64,000 bases of DNA, from positions 136,336 to 200,335 of the forward strand of contig JACEEZ010018147.1 of NCBI GenBank assembly GCA_016584305.1, given 5' to 3'. The number at the start of each line of letters is the position of its first letter. The first letter of the stretch is position 1. The position numbers and the translations under genes are program-made. The notes below the pieces were generated by a model. That model was not told where the DNA came from and made no database searches. It worked only from the letters and a program-made list of their open reading frames with translations. This DNA is from Chionoecetes opilio (lineage: Eukaryota; Arthropoda; Malacostraca; Decapoda; Majidae). This document shows positions 1 to 12,028 of this stretch, one piece after another.

Positions 1-1165
1 GACCTTGAACAGTTCCCATCGAAGATCTGCCAATGTGACGCACAAACTTTTGCTGGAGTATACACTGCAGACGAACGTCTCGACATTGACAACATCAGCT
101 TCAGGAAGATTGTCTGAACATCCAAAGATCTGGAAAGTCTTGATAATCTTGCTGCTCGAAGGTAGTTGCAGGAACTTGGTTATCCACTCTTTCTTCGATA
201 TACTTTAGAACTTTCCACCCCAATCCGCGCCAGTGAAGTTGTGCAGTCCTATCAAAGCCTTTGACTTCTCCGTTCCAATCGCAGTGCACCGCTCTTTGAT
301 GTCAATTGTCCGGAAGAACTTCGCTCTGCCAGTTAACATCTTCAATTGTCCTGGGATGGTGTGGTTGGCAACAAGATCAATCAACAACAAGAACACATCT
401 GTGTCAGGGGACCACACATACATGTCTCGCGTTGACGTTCCTTGTCTTGCTGCCTCGATGACATGAAGCGGGATCTGTGTATCAGCTTCCTCGTGATTGT
501 GAGTGGACATATTCTGACTGATGATGTTGTTTGCATTGGTGTATGCTGATGACCCATACACAACAACAAGCCCTTTGTTACTCCCAGAGAAATGCTTCAG
601 CAATCGTTTCCCAAGAAATTCTGTGAGCTGGGACTTGGTGTCTACATGAGATAGCAGAAGCTTCATAGGAACATTGCGTATGTTCATCGCGTCTTGTATT
701 ATGAACTTCACTGGTTGTGCTGAGCCTGCTCGCTTGGAACGTGTTTTTTCTTTCATAGATCCCGTTATATAGCGGTCGAAGATGATTCGTCCTTCACTGT
801 ACCAATTCATCATGTTGTCGATTCTCTTGACAAATGCATCAGCCAGGTCACTAATTGTGTGCATCCCTGGAAGCTTCTTAATACCCTGTACGACCGCTTG
901 TCCATCAATGATGATGACCGTTTCTCTGGCGAAACTGGATTCCATCAACTTCGTCATCGTCAACAGAGTTACTTGTTGGGTGCAGACCGACATAATCCTC
1001 GATGGATTCTGGATGTTCTTCGACGCCCTCTGTGGTACCCTCCATTCCCTCATCGTTGGTCAGAGCAACGATTTCAGTTGGTACCTCTTGGATGCGTGGT
1101 GTAGTGTTGTCTGATCCAAATACTGGTGGTGTATATGACTCGATTTCCTTCATGAACGAGCTCTT
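1..1165 (-). pseudogene. Nuclease-like/CXC transposon protein, central part (copy A)
   Basis: The reading frame runs from about 1165 with a shift near 960, is open from 1053 to 205, shifts again near 205 and continues to the window edge. Visible motifs include IIIDGQAVVQ, HEEADTQIP, SPDTDVFLLL and, near the end of the long frame, LHNFTGADW. Repeated acidic residues in EADT, PDTD and TGAD/TGCD are what one expects of an XPG/FEN1- or PIN-like metal-dependent nuclease, but the fold is inferred. The stretch after 205 matches copy B up to its DLRWELFKV segment, so the CXC cluster would lie outside the window. At least two frameshifts make this a pseudogene. It retains the central segment that copy B has lost. 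Confidence 0.75.
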
Positions 1166-1507
1166 GTCATCAATACATCATACATACATCAATAATTATT
1201 CCAGATATCAATTAAATATTTGGTACATAAATGAATAATGATATGAGGAAGACATCTGATTTTTTCATAATTTTCCTATTAATATTTTAAGAGATAAAAA
1301 TAGTTATATCAATATTAGCGCTTTCATTTCGGGCGATAAACGGTACCCCCCTTTAAGCCCCCACAAAAACCCAAATTCCCAAAAGTAAAATTGCCACCCA
1401 AGTTTTTCTGTCTACTAAGACCCTATAGATGCCATTTAAACAATAAAATCGCTTTTGGCACGCAATTCCCACGGGATCACATTTCAGGTACACGGCGAAC
1501 CTGACTA
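1..1507 (-). mobile_element. Academ-like DNA transposon, copy A (left end outside window)
   Basis: The right end is at 1507 and reads CTGACTA, followed by GTG. The terminal about 320 bases (1186-1507) match, in the same plus-strand orientation, the right terminal repeat of copy B at 32520-32847. Inside lies the minus-strand nuclease-like gene (about 1160 down to 1). Compared with copy B, the N-terminal coding half is missing: terminal-repeat sequence passes directly into the codons for DKSSFMKE near 1165. The other end lies beyond base 1, so no target duplication can be checked. The element borders a CXC-domain fragment at 1508. The superfamily name comes from memory of the XPG-like nuclease plus cysteine cluster and 3-bp duplications; the relation to copy B is seen directly. 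Confidence 0.75.
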
Positions 1508-1696
1508 GTGGATAAAAGACGACAAAACAAAGTCACTGCTGCCAAAAACTCTACCCACAAATATCAAACTTGCGCCAGACAGAATTCTAAAGCTGATCAA
1601 GTGCACCTGCAAAAGTGGAAACCCATGCAAAACTTCAAAATGCAGATGTAACCATGGCAAATTATCATGCACAATATTTTGCTCATGCTCATGCTC
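1508..1696 (+). pseudogene. CXC (tesmin/TSO1-like) domain fragment
   Basis: An open plus-strand frame from about 1509 reads LIKCTCKSGNPCKTSKCRCN followed by HGKLSCTIFC, a regular CxC spacing typical of tesmin/TSO1 CXC modules. The lead-in LAPDRILKLIKC resembles the VPDVLIQLIKC that precedes the cluster in copy C. It is therefore probably the C-terminus of a third nuclease/CXC element, into which copy A inserted or against which it was joined. It ends in a short GCTCAT repeat at about 1678-1700, beyond which the antisense RTE LINE begins. No start, terminus or target duplication of its own is visible. Confidence 0.6.
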
Positions 1697-3965
1697 ATGC
1701 ATGATTCTGCAAAGACATCCATTAATAAAGGCATCGATTCGCCTCTTTAAGTCGCTATTTAGTGTCCATGTCTCACAGCCATTGAGTAAGACAGGGATCA
1801 CAAGTGACTTGAAGATCCAGATCTTTGTCCTTCTGCACAGGTACCGACAACGCCAAATACTTGTGTTGAGCGAGTCCATAATACCATGGGCTTTGCCTAT
1901 CCGCCGTAAAACTTCTTGACGTGACCCATCGTCAATCTGGACTGCGCTACTTAGGTATGTACAACTTTCCAAGATCTGAATGTCCCCGTCGCACGCATTA
2001 AGAGACTGTACTGTTTCATCTAGTAAGCTTCCAAACACCCGGACCTTGGTTGCTTGGTCTTGGGCCAGGAAACATCAAGTCCCAAAGAGTTTGCCTCCTC
2101 GCGCAGCGCCTTGTTCGAGAACCATCACCAGAGCTTCCAGTGAGTCAGCAAAGATTACCGATTCATCGGCGAAACAAGATCAGTGATCTTGGTATAGCCT
2201 TCTTGAAATCAACCTAGACTTCAAGCATCAACTGTTGAATCTCCCGTTGGCGTTCCACTAGGACACGAAGCGCTAGGATACGGTTAGGTATTATTGACTT
2301 ACCAGGCGTGAACCCAAACTGCTTAGGTCTCTGATGTTTCAGCAGTTGACTGCAGATCCGTGTCAGCAATAAATGGGCAAGCATCTTGCCTGGCACGCTG
2401 ATTAGTGTGATACCGCGGTAGTTAATGCAGTCCGGTCCCCTTTCCCTTTCCAGATAGGGACGACCTACCCCCTTCTACAGTCATGGGGAATGGTGCCTGT
2501 TTGCCAGACGTAAGACAAGACAGCATGCAACCTGCGGATCATAGCCCCACCCCCAGCTTTGACCAGCTCCGCACTGATATTACAAACACCAGCTGCCTTT
2601 CCACCCCTCAACTTTGCTACATCCTCTCTGACTTCGGCAAGAGAGTGTGCGGTTTCGTCGATGGGAGGATCCTCATCCACTGCACGTAACCCATTGGTGT
2701 AAAGCTACCCACTTGGAGGGTCCACCGTGAACAACTGCCAAAAGTACTCAGCTCAACGAGCCACCTGCTATCCATGTTTGACACGAGGCGTCCATCTGCT
2801 GCTCGGATTGCACTCGCCTGAGATGAAGGCTTGAAACTGAGCGTCTTCGGGGCTCGGTAGTCAGGTCGGAGGTCATTAGTTTTCAAAAGGCCCTTGACAT
2901 CCCCAACAAGCCTCCTGACATGCCTCTCCTTGTCTCTCCCCAGGAGAGTTCTAGTCCTTCGTGACAGAGCCCTGTACTGGTCCTGGTTCCCAGTAAGTTT
3001 GGCAGCGCGACTCTCCTCAATATTCTCCACCATCTCCGTCGAGAGAAAACCACGCCCTGACACAAGCGCTTCTCAATGCACTCTTTGGCAGCCTGAAGAA
3101 TTTCCCGTATCAAGGTATCCCACAGTTCTACAAGGTCCCCGAGGGCGCCGTGCACATTGAACCGATTTGAGACTGCCACTGAATACTCATGGGCACATGT
3201 CAAGTCCTTCAGCTTCTCAAAATGAAACACGGTGTGATTACCTCTTGAGATTCTTCTGGACTTGACATTAAGTTTTAGTGTAGCAACAACAGGTATGTGC
3301 CCAGTTGCAAAAAACTCAGCACCCCCTTAAACCCTGCAGCTCTGGAGGATCCTCCAACGAGTACTAACGAAAATGTGATCGATCTCCTTAGCTACCCCTT
3401 CGGTATTACTATATCATGTCCAGTGGTGCAGCTCTGGTCTCTAATACCAAGAGCCTACAATTCTCAACATTCCTTTTGCTTGGTCAAGAGAGTGGTGTTA
3501 ATGTTTCTGGTACCAGAATCATGGGAACCAACACATAACTCATTGCCATCTCTCACAGTGCCATTTATAGCATTGAAGTCACCCAAGACAATGAGTGTGC
3601 CCCGAGGAGGATACTGATCTAATACAGAGCTGAGTTTGGCGTAAAACATTTCCTTTTCTTTACACAAAACGGTAGGTACGTACACTGTAACAAGAAACAT
3701 GAAACCCAAAGTATGTTTCATTCTCACTCGCATTATACGCTCATAAACAGGAGTAACCTCAACAACAGACGGCTGCAGTTTGCTGGAGATGCCTATAGCT
3801 ACTCCCTGGAGACAGGTACCATTGCTCATGCAGTCAGTAGTATTTGTAAGCCCTACTGCTAGTCTCGCCATTGTCAGGCCTCCTCGTCTCGTAGTGTCCC
3901 ACCATATCCACCCTCAGCCAACTGAGCTCGCCTAATAGGAGAGGCAGTCGGTGATCATTTGAGAG
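1697..3965 (-). mobile_element. RTE-type LINE, degenerate copy 1
   Basis: A non-LTR retrotransposon read on the minus strand from about 3965 to 1697. The endonuclease end shows YVPTVL and the hallmark GDFNAINGT (ORF 3871-3464). The connector and reverse transcriptase follow in several broken frames (3230-2883, 3063-2617, 2680-2465, 2396-2214, 2038-1700). It parallels the better copy at 47722-50163 almost end to end. Compared with that copy it has lost about 270 bases near 2190-2215, which removes RT motifs A and B. It stops abruptly at CRIM, short of the C-terminus. Clade assignment rests on the RT C-terminal pattern (YGCETWT-like, RRIM) and is from memory. Confidence 0.85.
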
Positions 3966-4880
3966 GCTCAGAACCTTCCAGGATCTCACACGTAGAGACC
4001 TCCGATGGTTTATGTGTGGAAATTATCCATAAACCACCCTCTCATAATTGGTAGAGTGGTGGTTTTGTTTCCCCCCCCCTTGTGAGTGGGGGGGGGGGGA
4101 ACCCTGACGGCAACCCATGATTGGTGGTTAAATTCGTTTTAGTCCGCGACTGTCCGGGACTATCGCCGACAATCGCGAACTAGTCGCCGACTAGTCACCT
4201 AATTACGACAACCCGAGCCAACCACGGCGATTTTGGAGCTTCAGCACCCCCCCACCCCAAATCGGCTACAGTCGGCACCGACTGGATGACTCGGCAAGTC
4301 ATGACCGGTCGCCGACGCGAGTTATAGATATGTGAACGGGGCTTTATATGCTGCGCATTTCAACAAATAACAATTCCTTGTGGCAACAGTGGTAGGAATG
4401 CCGTCTGTCGCTGTTGTCACACAGTCACACGCTGTTGTCACACACAAGTTATTGATTTGTAGTGCCCGTGGCGTGGGAGGTGTGTACTGTGTTGCATTGA
4501 TTTTCGTATTTATTATTATTTTGATCTATCAATATCTGATAGATCTCCCTAAGATGATGAGGAAGTGTCAACGAATTGAGGATCAAAGCCGTATTTCAAC
4601 AATTTAATTTGTGTTATGCTGAGCCTGACAGTACTTTAGCAAAATTTGAAGGATATAGATATGAAAGTGTAAAATAGATATCAACTTTCAGGCTCATATT
4701 TCTTATCACTTACTAGAATTGTGACTTGTCTACCGTAGATAACACTTCAGTCGCCAGGACAACGTTTCTTTTCGATTTACAGACGTCCATAGTGGCGTTA
4801 ATACTTACATTTCTATATCCATGATTAGATTAGAAAGTAAGAAGGAAATTTCTTATTTTCAAAACACCCTAACTGCGTTG
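3966..4880. other. Unassigned stretch with a possible Harbinger-type end
   Basis: No convincing gene. The stretch has C and G homopolymers near 4070-4100 and a GC-rich part (4130-4345) ending TGTGAACGGGGCT followed by TTA at 4344-4346. This looks like the inverted AGCCCC termini of the elements at 12032-16322 and 52617-53958. The matching left end was not found, so it may be a truncated end. A small frame at 4380-4607 has no recognisable family. Confidence 0.3.
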
Positions 4881-5560
4881 GCTCTCATCGGCGACCCCCC
4901 CCCCCCCTCCCTGCCTTTCCTCCAATTGGGCTGGTCAAACCAAAAGTCCTGGGCCGAAATTAAGTCCCAGTCCACCCCTGGTGTCTGCCGGCCTTTTCCG
5001 AGCACCTCTGAACTGCAGCCTGTATGCTTCTGGCCGAAGTTCGTACACCTTGAGGATGGATGTCTTAAATTCATCATAATCCTCCAGGTCATCCACGTCC
5101 ATGCGATCATACGCCTCCAGGGCTTTTCCCTGCAACACTTTAGCTAACAGTCCAACCCACTGTTCACGAGGCCACTCAAACTCGCGAGCTTTCTTTTCAA
5201 ACCTCCTAAACCACTCTGTCACCTTTTCCTCGTCAAAAGCCGGAACTAGCTTGAGACTTCTAGCGAACCTCATCTCGGCAGTGTTTTTCCCGCGCGGCAC
5301 GGAGGCGACATACGAGTGGGGGCATGAACTCCAAGCGAGATTTTTCCCAGCTCATACTGCCTCTGTCTCTCCGTTTCCTCAGACTGCCACTGCCTTTCCG
5401 CTTTTCTCTCCTCTGCCTCCCAACTTCCTCAATTCCACCCTCCCAACAAAGCCCCCCCGTCGAAAAACCCTCTCTGGTATACAGGCGTGGAGTGCATTAT
5501 CCCGGGGTTGTCACCACGGCCACCCGCCAGACGAGGGAGCGGACTGTGGGGTGGGACCAC
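4881..5560 (-). pseudogene. Ty3-type gag fragment
   Basis: The minus-strand frame (5300-4935, extending upstream) carries a gag-like helical capsid segment: LVPAFDEEKVTEWFRRFEKK, then REQWVGLLAKVLQGKALEAY and FKTSILKVYELRPEAYRLQF. This is the arrangement of SCAN-like gag proteins of arthropod Ty3 retrotransposons. The Gmr1-like element at 33743-37050 encodes the following part of a comparable gag. The frame ends after the AYRLQF motif without nucleocapsid or pol. The G-run region 4894-4910 and the lack of LTRs indicate a truncated relic. Confidence 0.6.
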
Positions 5561-5645
5561 TGATCTATATAACATGGATCGTGGAAGCCTGGCTCAGCAC
5601 TGGTTCCAACTGTCCGCCATCTTGCCGTAACCAAAACAAAACCTT
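5557..5645 (+). repeat. Dispersed repeat R with TATA-like core, copy 1
   Basis: Contains CTGATCTATATAACATGG followed about 50 bases later by CGCCATCTTGCCGTAACC. The same two blocks occur at 63476-63570 (plus) and, degraded, on the minus strand at 7545-7622. The TATATAA could be a promoter element of the parent repeat; no transcript evidence exists. Confidence 0.6.
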
Positions 5646-5798
5646 GTTCTGCGGCTCGCGTTGCGTCTGGCTGTGTTATCGCCCCGTCATGCCAAGCTGT
5701 GGTTGCTGTCTGGCTGGTTATCGCCTCGTCATGCCAAGCTGTGCTGCTACGTTCTGTACAAAAGACCAGGACCTGGAAGTGGCAAATCTTTCCACCTG
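5646..5798 (+). repeat. Short tandem duplication
   Basis: Two imperfect adjacent units of about 45 bases, each with GTTATCGCC(C/T)CGTCATGCCAAGCTGT, at about 5676 and 5718. No gene seen. Confidence 0.5.
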
Positions 5799-5804
5799 TG
5801 AGTA

Positions 5805-5985
5805 AACCCACAACACACACACGCACCCCACCACACACCCCCACACAAAACACACCCACACCACCCACACCACCCACACTCCACCACACACACCCACCCA
5901 CACCCACACACACACCCACACCCACACCCAAACACACCCAGACACACACACCACACCCACACCCACTCCCCCCCCAAAGCCCACC
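5805..5985. repeat. CA/CACCC-rich microsatellite
   Basis: A nearly pure C/A stretch with interspersed CACAC and CCCAC units. Open frames across it on both strands are low-complexity and not coding. Confidence 0.9.
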
Positions 5986-6960
5986 CACTTTTAATCCATC
6001 TACCCACCCCAGTCACCAAAACTATATTTAAAAAAAAATAAAGGGGATATGGTTAAACCTTTTTTTTATAAATTAGATATAGAATTTTAATATATTTTTT
6101 TATACTTGTTAAAAATTTGTGGGGAACGGAAGCAGACCGAGGGGGGGATGATACAAATGTTTCATAGCGTTCCCTAAAAAAGCGGGGTTTGCTCAAAAGG
6201 GAGAAGCTTTATTTTGCGAAAAAAAAAAAGAAGAAAAAAAAAGTTTTACCTTGATGGTTAAAGTTGGGTTTGGGTTTTCATTCAACCTAAAGGTTGGGTT
6301 TGGGGTTCTTTAAAAACCTTTAAGTTTTAGGTTGGGTTTTCCTTTAAAACCCTATAAGGTTGGGTTTTGGGTTTTCTTTAAAACCTTTAAGGTTAGTGGG
6401 TTTAGGTTTCTTTAAAACCTATAAATTTTGGGTTTGGGTTTCTTTAATTTTATTATTATTTTTTTTTTTGGGGGGGGGGGTGCCCCAAAAATTAGAACTA
6501 TCTCCATTGAAAAAGCACCTATTGTAGGCCAAAAAATATAGTTGATGTTTTTAAAACGACCGCAAAACTCTCTTTCCATTATTCCCAAAAATTGTTCGTA
6601 GTCTATATAAAACCCTAGTCGTTTCTTTACATTTCAGCTCAGATTTGAATTTGGACTACTAGATTTAAAAAACGACACCAGGTATGTACGAAAATACCAA
6701 AATCAGTGTACAAAAACAACCTACTTCAATTCAATATCCCAAAAATTAAGAAAGGGTTTTTTTGATTGGGCCCCAAAGGGTTTTTTGTTTAAAATTTAAA
6801 AACTTCCCGAATCCGAGAGTAGCTTCTATGGACCACTGTGGCTCGCGCCGTACCGTGGCCGCGGCGGGAAGGGGGCTGGGGGCCGTTATAGTGGACCCAG
6901 AAATGCGCGTTCGCCCCATTAGGTCAGGGGCACACCCCACACTCGGGGGCTAAAAACTGC
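5986..6960. other. Low-complexity, poor-looking sequence
   Basis: Runs of A, T and G of uneven length. At 6240-6450 there are about five degenerate direct repeats of roughly 40 bases built on GGTTGGGTTT and CTTTAAAACCT. No gene is supported. The pattern of stretched and shortened homopolymers suggests unreliable consensus; see findings. Confidence 0.5.
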
Positions 6961-6974
6961 ACTTTAAACCCCTC

Positions 6975-7300
6975 GCTTTACCACATTCACCAAAACCTGT
7001 CATACACACCTGACGGCCCCCGCAACACACCTGTCACTTTAAAACCTGACGGCCCCCGCAAGGGAAAACCGTCAATACACAAATTTTTTACGGCCTCGCA
7101 AACACCTGTCACTACCCCACCTGTACGGCCCGCAAACACCTGTCAATAACACCTGTACGGCCTCGCAAGAAAACCCTGTCCATACACACCTGTACGGGCC
7201 TCGCAAAAACAACCTGTCACTTTCACATCTGTACGGCCTCGCCCAAGGGCAAACCCGTCACTCCCCCACCTGTACGGGCCCCGCAACACACCGGGGTTGT
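6975..7300 (-). repeat. Degenerate minisatellite, inverted relative to window end
   Basis: Imperfect units built on ACACCTGT and ACGGCC(T/C)CGCAA. They are the reverse complement of the regular 35-base unit at 63796-64000. Unit length and homopolymers vary strongly here. Not coding. Confidence 0.75.
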
Positions 7301-7359
7301 GTTTTCACCGTAAATAAAAAGATTGGGAAAGGGTTTGGGCGAGCACTAGGGTTTGGAAA

Positions 7360-7622
7360 GTTTTAGTAGTAGTAGTAAAGGGGTTTAAAGTAGTTGTAGG
7401 TTGGGAATAGTAGTAGTAGGTGGTAATTTTAGTAGTTTGTAGTAGGTTTTTTAAAGGGTAGTAGGTGGTTTAAAATAGGGGGTACACATTTCCAGACAGC
7501 CAAAACCCAGCCCCCGCCCCGGCCGGGGGATGGGATTTTTTTTGGGTTTTGACAAGTTGGGGGCTGGTGACTTCAGGGATCCCCGGCCACAGCTAGCCCA
7601 GATCGGGGATCCATGTTAATAG
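7360..7622 (-). repeat. TAG/TAC trinucleotide tract plus repeat R, copy 2
   Basis: TAGTAG-rich sequence (7365-7450), then a degraded minus-strand copy of repeat R (7545-7622; GATCTGGGCTAGCTGTGG is recognisable in reverse complement). Order and orientation mirror 63476-63740, so 6960-7622 is an inverted relative of the window's right end. Confidence 0.7.
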
Positions 7623-8773
7623 ACAGTTTGGGGGGGGACGGGCGGTTTTAAAGACACGTGCTCGGGAGAGTTTGGGGGGGGGAACCCCTTTTGTGAACCA
7701 ACCAGACGGCATAGTGGATAGGCTGCGTCAAATGAGTACAAAAGGGCAACACAAAAAAAACACAAAACGTATTACACTTTTAAGGGCAAATTGGGTTAAA
7801 AGTAGCCCCGCACACTTAAAATATCCTTTGGGAAGGTGCCACTGTTTCGACCCGCGGGCCTTTAAGGCAAAAAAGGGCTGGGTTTCCAAAACCCGGGAAA
7901 CCCATAAAAGCCCTCCCCGCTTCTATTCCCAGAAAAAAAAAAGAGGGGCCCTAAACCCCCCCCTTCTACCTTCCCCCTCAAATACAAAAAGTTTTACTAC
8001 CGATTACAGCCCTTTGGCTACTTTACAGGCCCGGCTGTATCACAAAACAAACAAGAGTGAGAGCACCCTCTGCTCTAACCTCCACTCTAAGTGATACTTG
8101 AAGAAATATGCTACGTAACGCTTCAAAATGCTACCGCGATTGTATCTATGGGCGGTTAAACAGTAGTGATGGAAAGTTCCTCCCTGTTACGTTATTAGTG
8201 GAGTGCACCTCCCACCTTTCTCATCCCACTGCCCAGAAGGACGGGAAACTGATATTCGTGTTATGAGCTGGCCTCGCAGAACAAAGGTTAATTAGTCAAC
8301 AGGCGATGTGTGTGTATGTCAGTGTCTCCTGTGCTAGCCAAAACTCCAAAACACGGTAACCATTCGTTTCCCGCCTTCCGTCCGTTAATACTAAACTTAG
8401 CACGTGGTCAGCCCGAAAGCCTCACCCAAATAGTGGAACCCACGCGTTTTCAATACTACGCAAGAAATACTACAACTAAAGACACCCTCTAGCTATTCAC
8501 TGACTCAAGTGAATGCAGGGCAAACTTCCTACACAAAGGCTCAACAACTACCAAAACGCAGCAACTCGACGACGATGGATAGCAAGAGGCTGCGGAGCAG
8601 AGCGGCACGTGTATTCGCTATTAAGGCCAGACCTCTACTAACACGGGCGCCGCTCTGCCACGCGGGACTGTGGGGCCCACCAGGGGCGGGGGGGGGGGGC
8701 ACCCTTTCCCCTCTTCTCTCTCCTCCTCACTCATCGAGGACACACACCAGCCAGGCTGGGTGGTGTGTGTCCT
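7623..8773. other. No recognisable feature
   Basis: The first part (to about 8000) again has uneven homopolymers. A 140-residue open frame at 7672-8094 has no family resemblance and is probably chance. At 8595-8665 there is a short imperfect inverted repeat (GCGGAGCAGAGCGGC with GCGCCGCTCTGCC). Confidence 0.4.
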
Positions 8774-8849
8774 ATGTATATATATATTTTATATATATAT
8801 AATATATATATATATATATGATATATATATATATATATATATAGTATAT

Positions 8850-8906
<57 letters not shown>

Positions 8907-8938
8907 ATATAGTATACATATATATATACATAATATAA

Positions 8939-8975
<37 letters not shown>

Positions 8976-8985
8976 TCATATATAT

Positions 8986-9016
<31 letters not shown>

Positions 9017-9222
9017 CATAGTATAATATATATATATATATATATATAATATAATTTTAAAAAGATATTATATATATATATATATATATCATATATATAC
9101 ATATATTACTGATATAATATATATATATAATCTATATATATATAAAATATATATAATAATACTATATAATATATATATATAGATATCTATACATAAATAG
9201 CATAAAAATAATTCATATATAC

Positions 9223-9253
<31 letters not shown>

Positions 9254-9778
9254 GATATTAAAATATAATATATATACATATCATATATATGGATATATAT
9301 ATACATATATAATATGATATAAAATACATATATATATATTACATATATACATACATATAATCTATATATAGATATATATATATATAAAAATATATATATT
9401 ATTATAATAATATATATATATATATAAATATACATAATAATAAATACATAAATAATATATATAGATATAATATATATATATATATATATATATAGATATA
9501 TAATATAATTATAATAATACTATAATATATAATATATATATATATACAATACATAATTATATATATATATATAATACATAATATATACTATATATATATA
9601 TATAATAAAATACATATAATTTTTATATATATATATATATAGATATATTATATATATATATAAAATTATATATATATAGTATATATATATATAATATATA
9701 TATAATATATATATATAAAATATCTATATATATGTATATATATATATATATAGTATGTATATACATACATAATATATA

Positions 9779-9809
<31 letters not shown>

Positions 9810-9890
9810 ATATATCTATATAATATATATATATCTATATATATGATATATATATATTTTAATATATATAATTATATATATATATATATA

Positions 9891-9944
<54 letters not shown>

Positions 9945-10040
9945 ATATATTATATATATATTATATATATATTATTATATATATATTATATAATATATAA
10001 TTTTTATATATATATATATATAGTATATATAATATATATA

Positions 10041-10092
<52 letters not shown>

Positions 10093-10093
10093 T
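8774..10093. repeat. Giant (TA)n microsatellite, about 1.3 kb
   Basis: Almost uninterrupted TA dinucleotides with occasional single-base breaks, ending at a short GA-rich tail (10094-10115). Tyr/Ile-only open frames across it are artefacts. Length should be treated as uncertain in any assembly. Confidence 0.97.
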
Positions 10094-10329
10094 GAAGAGA
10101 GAGAGAAGAAAAAAATAAAGATAGTAATGATTTTTTTTATCACATGATGTAAGACACATCAGTTACAGTTTTAGACAAATGAACACCTTGCTGTCCTAGT
10201 TAGTTAGTTTGTTTATTGACAAAAACATAAATTACAATAACATAGGAAATAAACATAGTTTACATTATTTTGTCCAAATAATAATCTTTACTTTAGGCTT
10301 CAGAAATTTGAGTTACGTTATTGCAAGCA

Positions 10330-10960
10330 GACAACTCAAGTATATAATTTCAAAATATCGTAAATAAAACTACACAATTCTTTTGCATTGTCATTGCAAT
10401 CCATCAGATTGTTCATACTTGTGAATTTCAACATAGTGTATTTTTGTCTTATGTTAAGTGATACAGGACATCTTAACAACACATGTTCTTCTGTTTGTAC
10501 AACATTACTATTACATGTACACAGGCGCATCTCTGGTGGTGTCCTGCTCCATCTACCTGTTTCTATCTTCAGACTGTGAGACATAACACGTAGTCTTGTA
10601 AATGATTGACGTTGATAGTCAAGAATAAACTCCTTAGTGGTGTAAACCTGATGTAGTGAAAGTGTGGGGTTAAGAACAGATTTGTAAACCGTGATTTTGG
10701 TTGAATCTAGTTTTTCTCTGACATATGTTTTTACCTTGTCTAAAGGATCAACACTGGTTATGTTGCAATGTGTGCGAGATAAATATGTAGCCTGGTGTGT
10801 TGGCCTGGTGACAATTTATATATCATGTAAAAGGGTTCATCTGAATTATTAGCGTGAAGTTTCGTTTTCAAAAAATTTAACCTTCTCTTTGTACATGTGG
10901 ACAATAAAATGCATATGAGCAGAGCGACATATAATTCTAAAGTAACCAATGAATATTTAT
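10330..10960 (-). pseudogene. LINE reverse-transcriptase C-terminus
   Basis: The minus-strand frame ending at 10336 carries SLKIETGRWSRTPPEMRLCT followed by QTEEHVLLRCP, a Cys/His cluster of the CxC...H...C kind found at the C-terminal ends of many LINE ORF2 proteins. Coding resemblance continues upstream to about 10750 in the same sense (YTTKEFILDYQRQSFTRLRV). No RT catalytic motifs remain, so it is a 5'-truncated copy. The polarity puts the LINE 3' end toward 10200, next to the TA tract. Confidence 0.6.
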
Positions 10961-12028
10961 GGTCGAAGAAAAATGTACTGCGGCTATCAATGCTTACATA
11001 GTGGTTTTATTATGTTCAAAACACTCTTCAGCTAAAAACAGTGACAATTTCGAAATCAGTGATGAAAATTACTCACAACCATTTAATATTTGTAATAACT
11101 GGAGTTGTAGCCATGGCATGAGTTCTGTATTGTATGAGGAATTTGGTTCTGATGATAACATCGAAGGAAATTTTTATTTTTTTATTAATTATGACTTAAA
11201 CTAATAGCATCATAGTTACTTGTGTTAAAAAAAAAATATATATATGTAATAATGCGGAAGGTGCTCTTTGGAATGAAAACGAATGAAGATATCGAAGCAG
11301 ATGCAGCGACTCTTTTCGGCAGTTCTGCATGGCATGCATGATACAGGCGACCTACCTTTCGGTTTGCTAAATTTCACCTATCTGAGGTGGCCCACCCGAT
11401 CAACTTAACATTGACATTGAGTACCGAGGACCAAAGGTGACTTTTGTCGAAACACATTTGAAGTCTTCACGGCCATGACATCATTACTGCTCGTTGCTTC
11501 CTGTAGGGAATATAAAATTATGTTCAAAATCACAGTTTTTGATGTAAGGTTGAATATATTCCTGATATTTTTTATGATGACGTTTGTGTTTATTGGCGTT
11601 ATTTTGTTCTTCCTTTGCTTACTAGTTTGCCTCACTGCCTCAGTGATACAAGTATGTAGTACTCACACTGTATTCGACATACTTCATTAAGTCAATATTT
11701 GCGGGCATCACTCAATCAATAGCTTTCAGTAAGAATATCCGCACCTGTGTGTGTTCTACATCTCCAACAACTCGAAACAACATTGTAAACTTCAAGTATA
11801 GATACAATTATGTTGAAGGAAAGTGATTGAGCCTCCGACTGCCCTTGGTTCAACTGGCCTAGTACAGCCAAAGTCGTTAGGAAAAAAAGAAAAAGCGCGT
11901 CACTTTTCGCGAATACGAGACCAGGAGGTTTATGAGGCCGTGACTTTGTTTGTCCCGATACATTGATTCAATGAATGCAATAAACCTGTGAAGCACATAT
12001 ATTAAACTTATAAGGAAATCATATATGA
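10961..12028. other. No recognisable feature
   Basis: A plus-strand frame at 10959-11204 (81 codons) and opposing small frames at 11405-11690 have no recognisable domain. The sequence looks like ordinary intergenic or intronic DNA. Confidence 0.5.

Noticed and set aside
5497..6031. Gly/Val- or Pro/Thr-rich frames over 100 codons
   Set aside because: Translation of a CA/CACCC microsatellite.
6600..6660. Host gene promoter at CTATATAAAACCC
   Set aside because: A TATA-like string in poor-quality sequence with no gene following.
7672..8094. 140-codon frame as a gene
   Set aside because: No recognisable domain, and the sequence there looks error-prone.
8774..10118. Several Tyr/Ile-repeat reading frames of 60-128 codons
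   Set aside because: They are translations of (TA)n and carry no protein signal.
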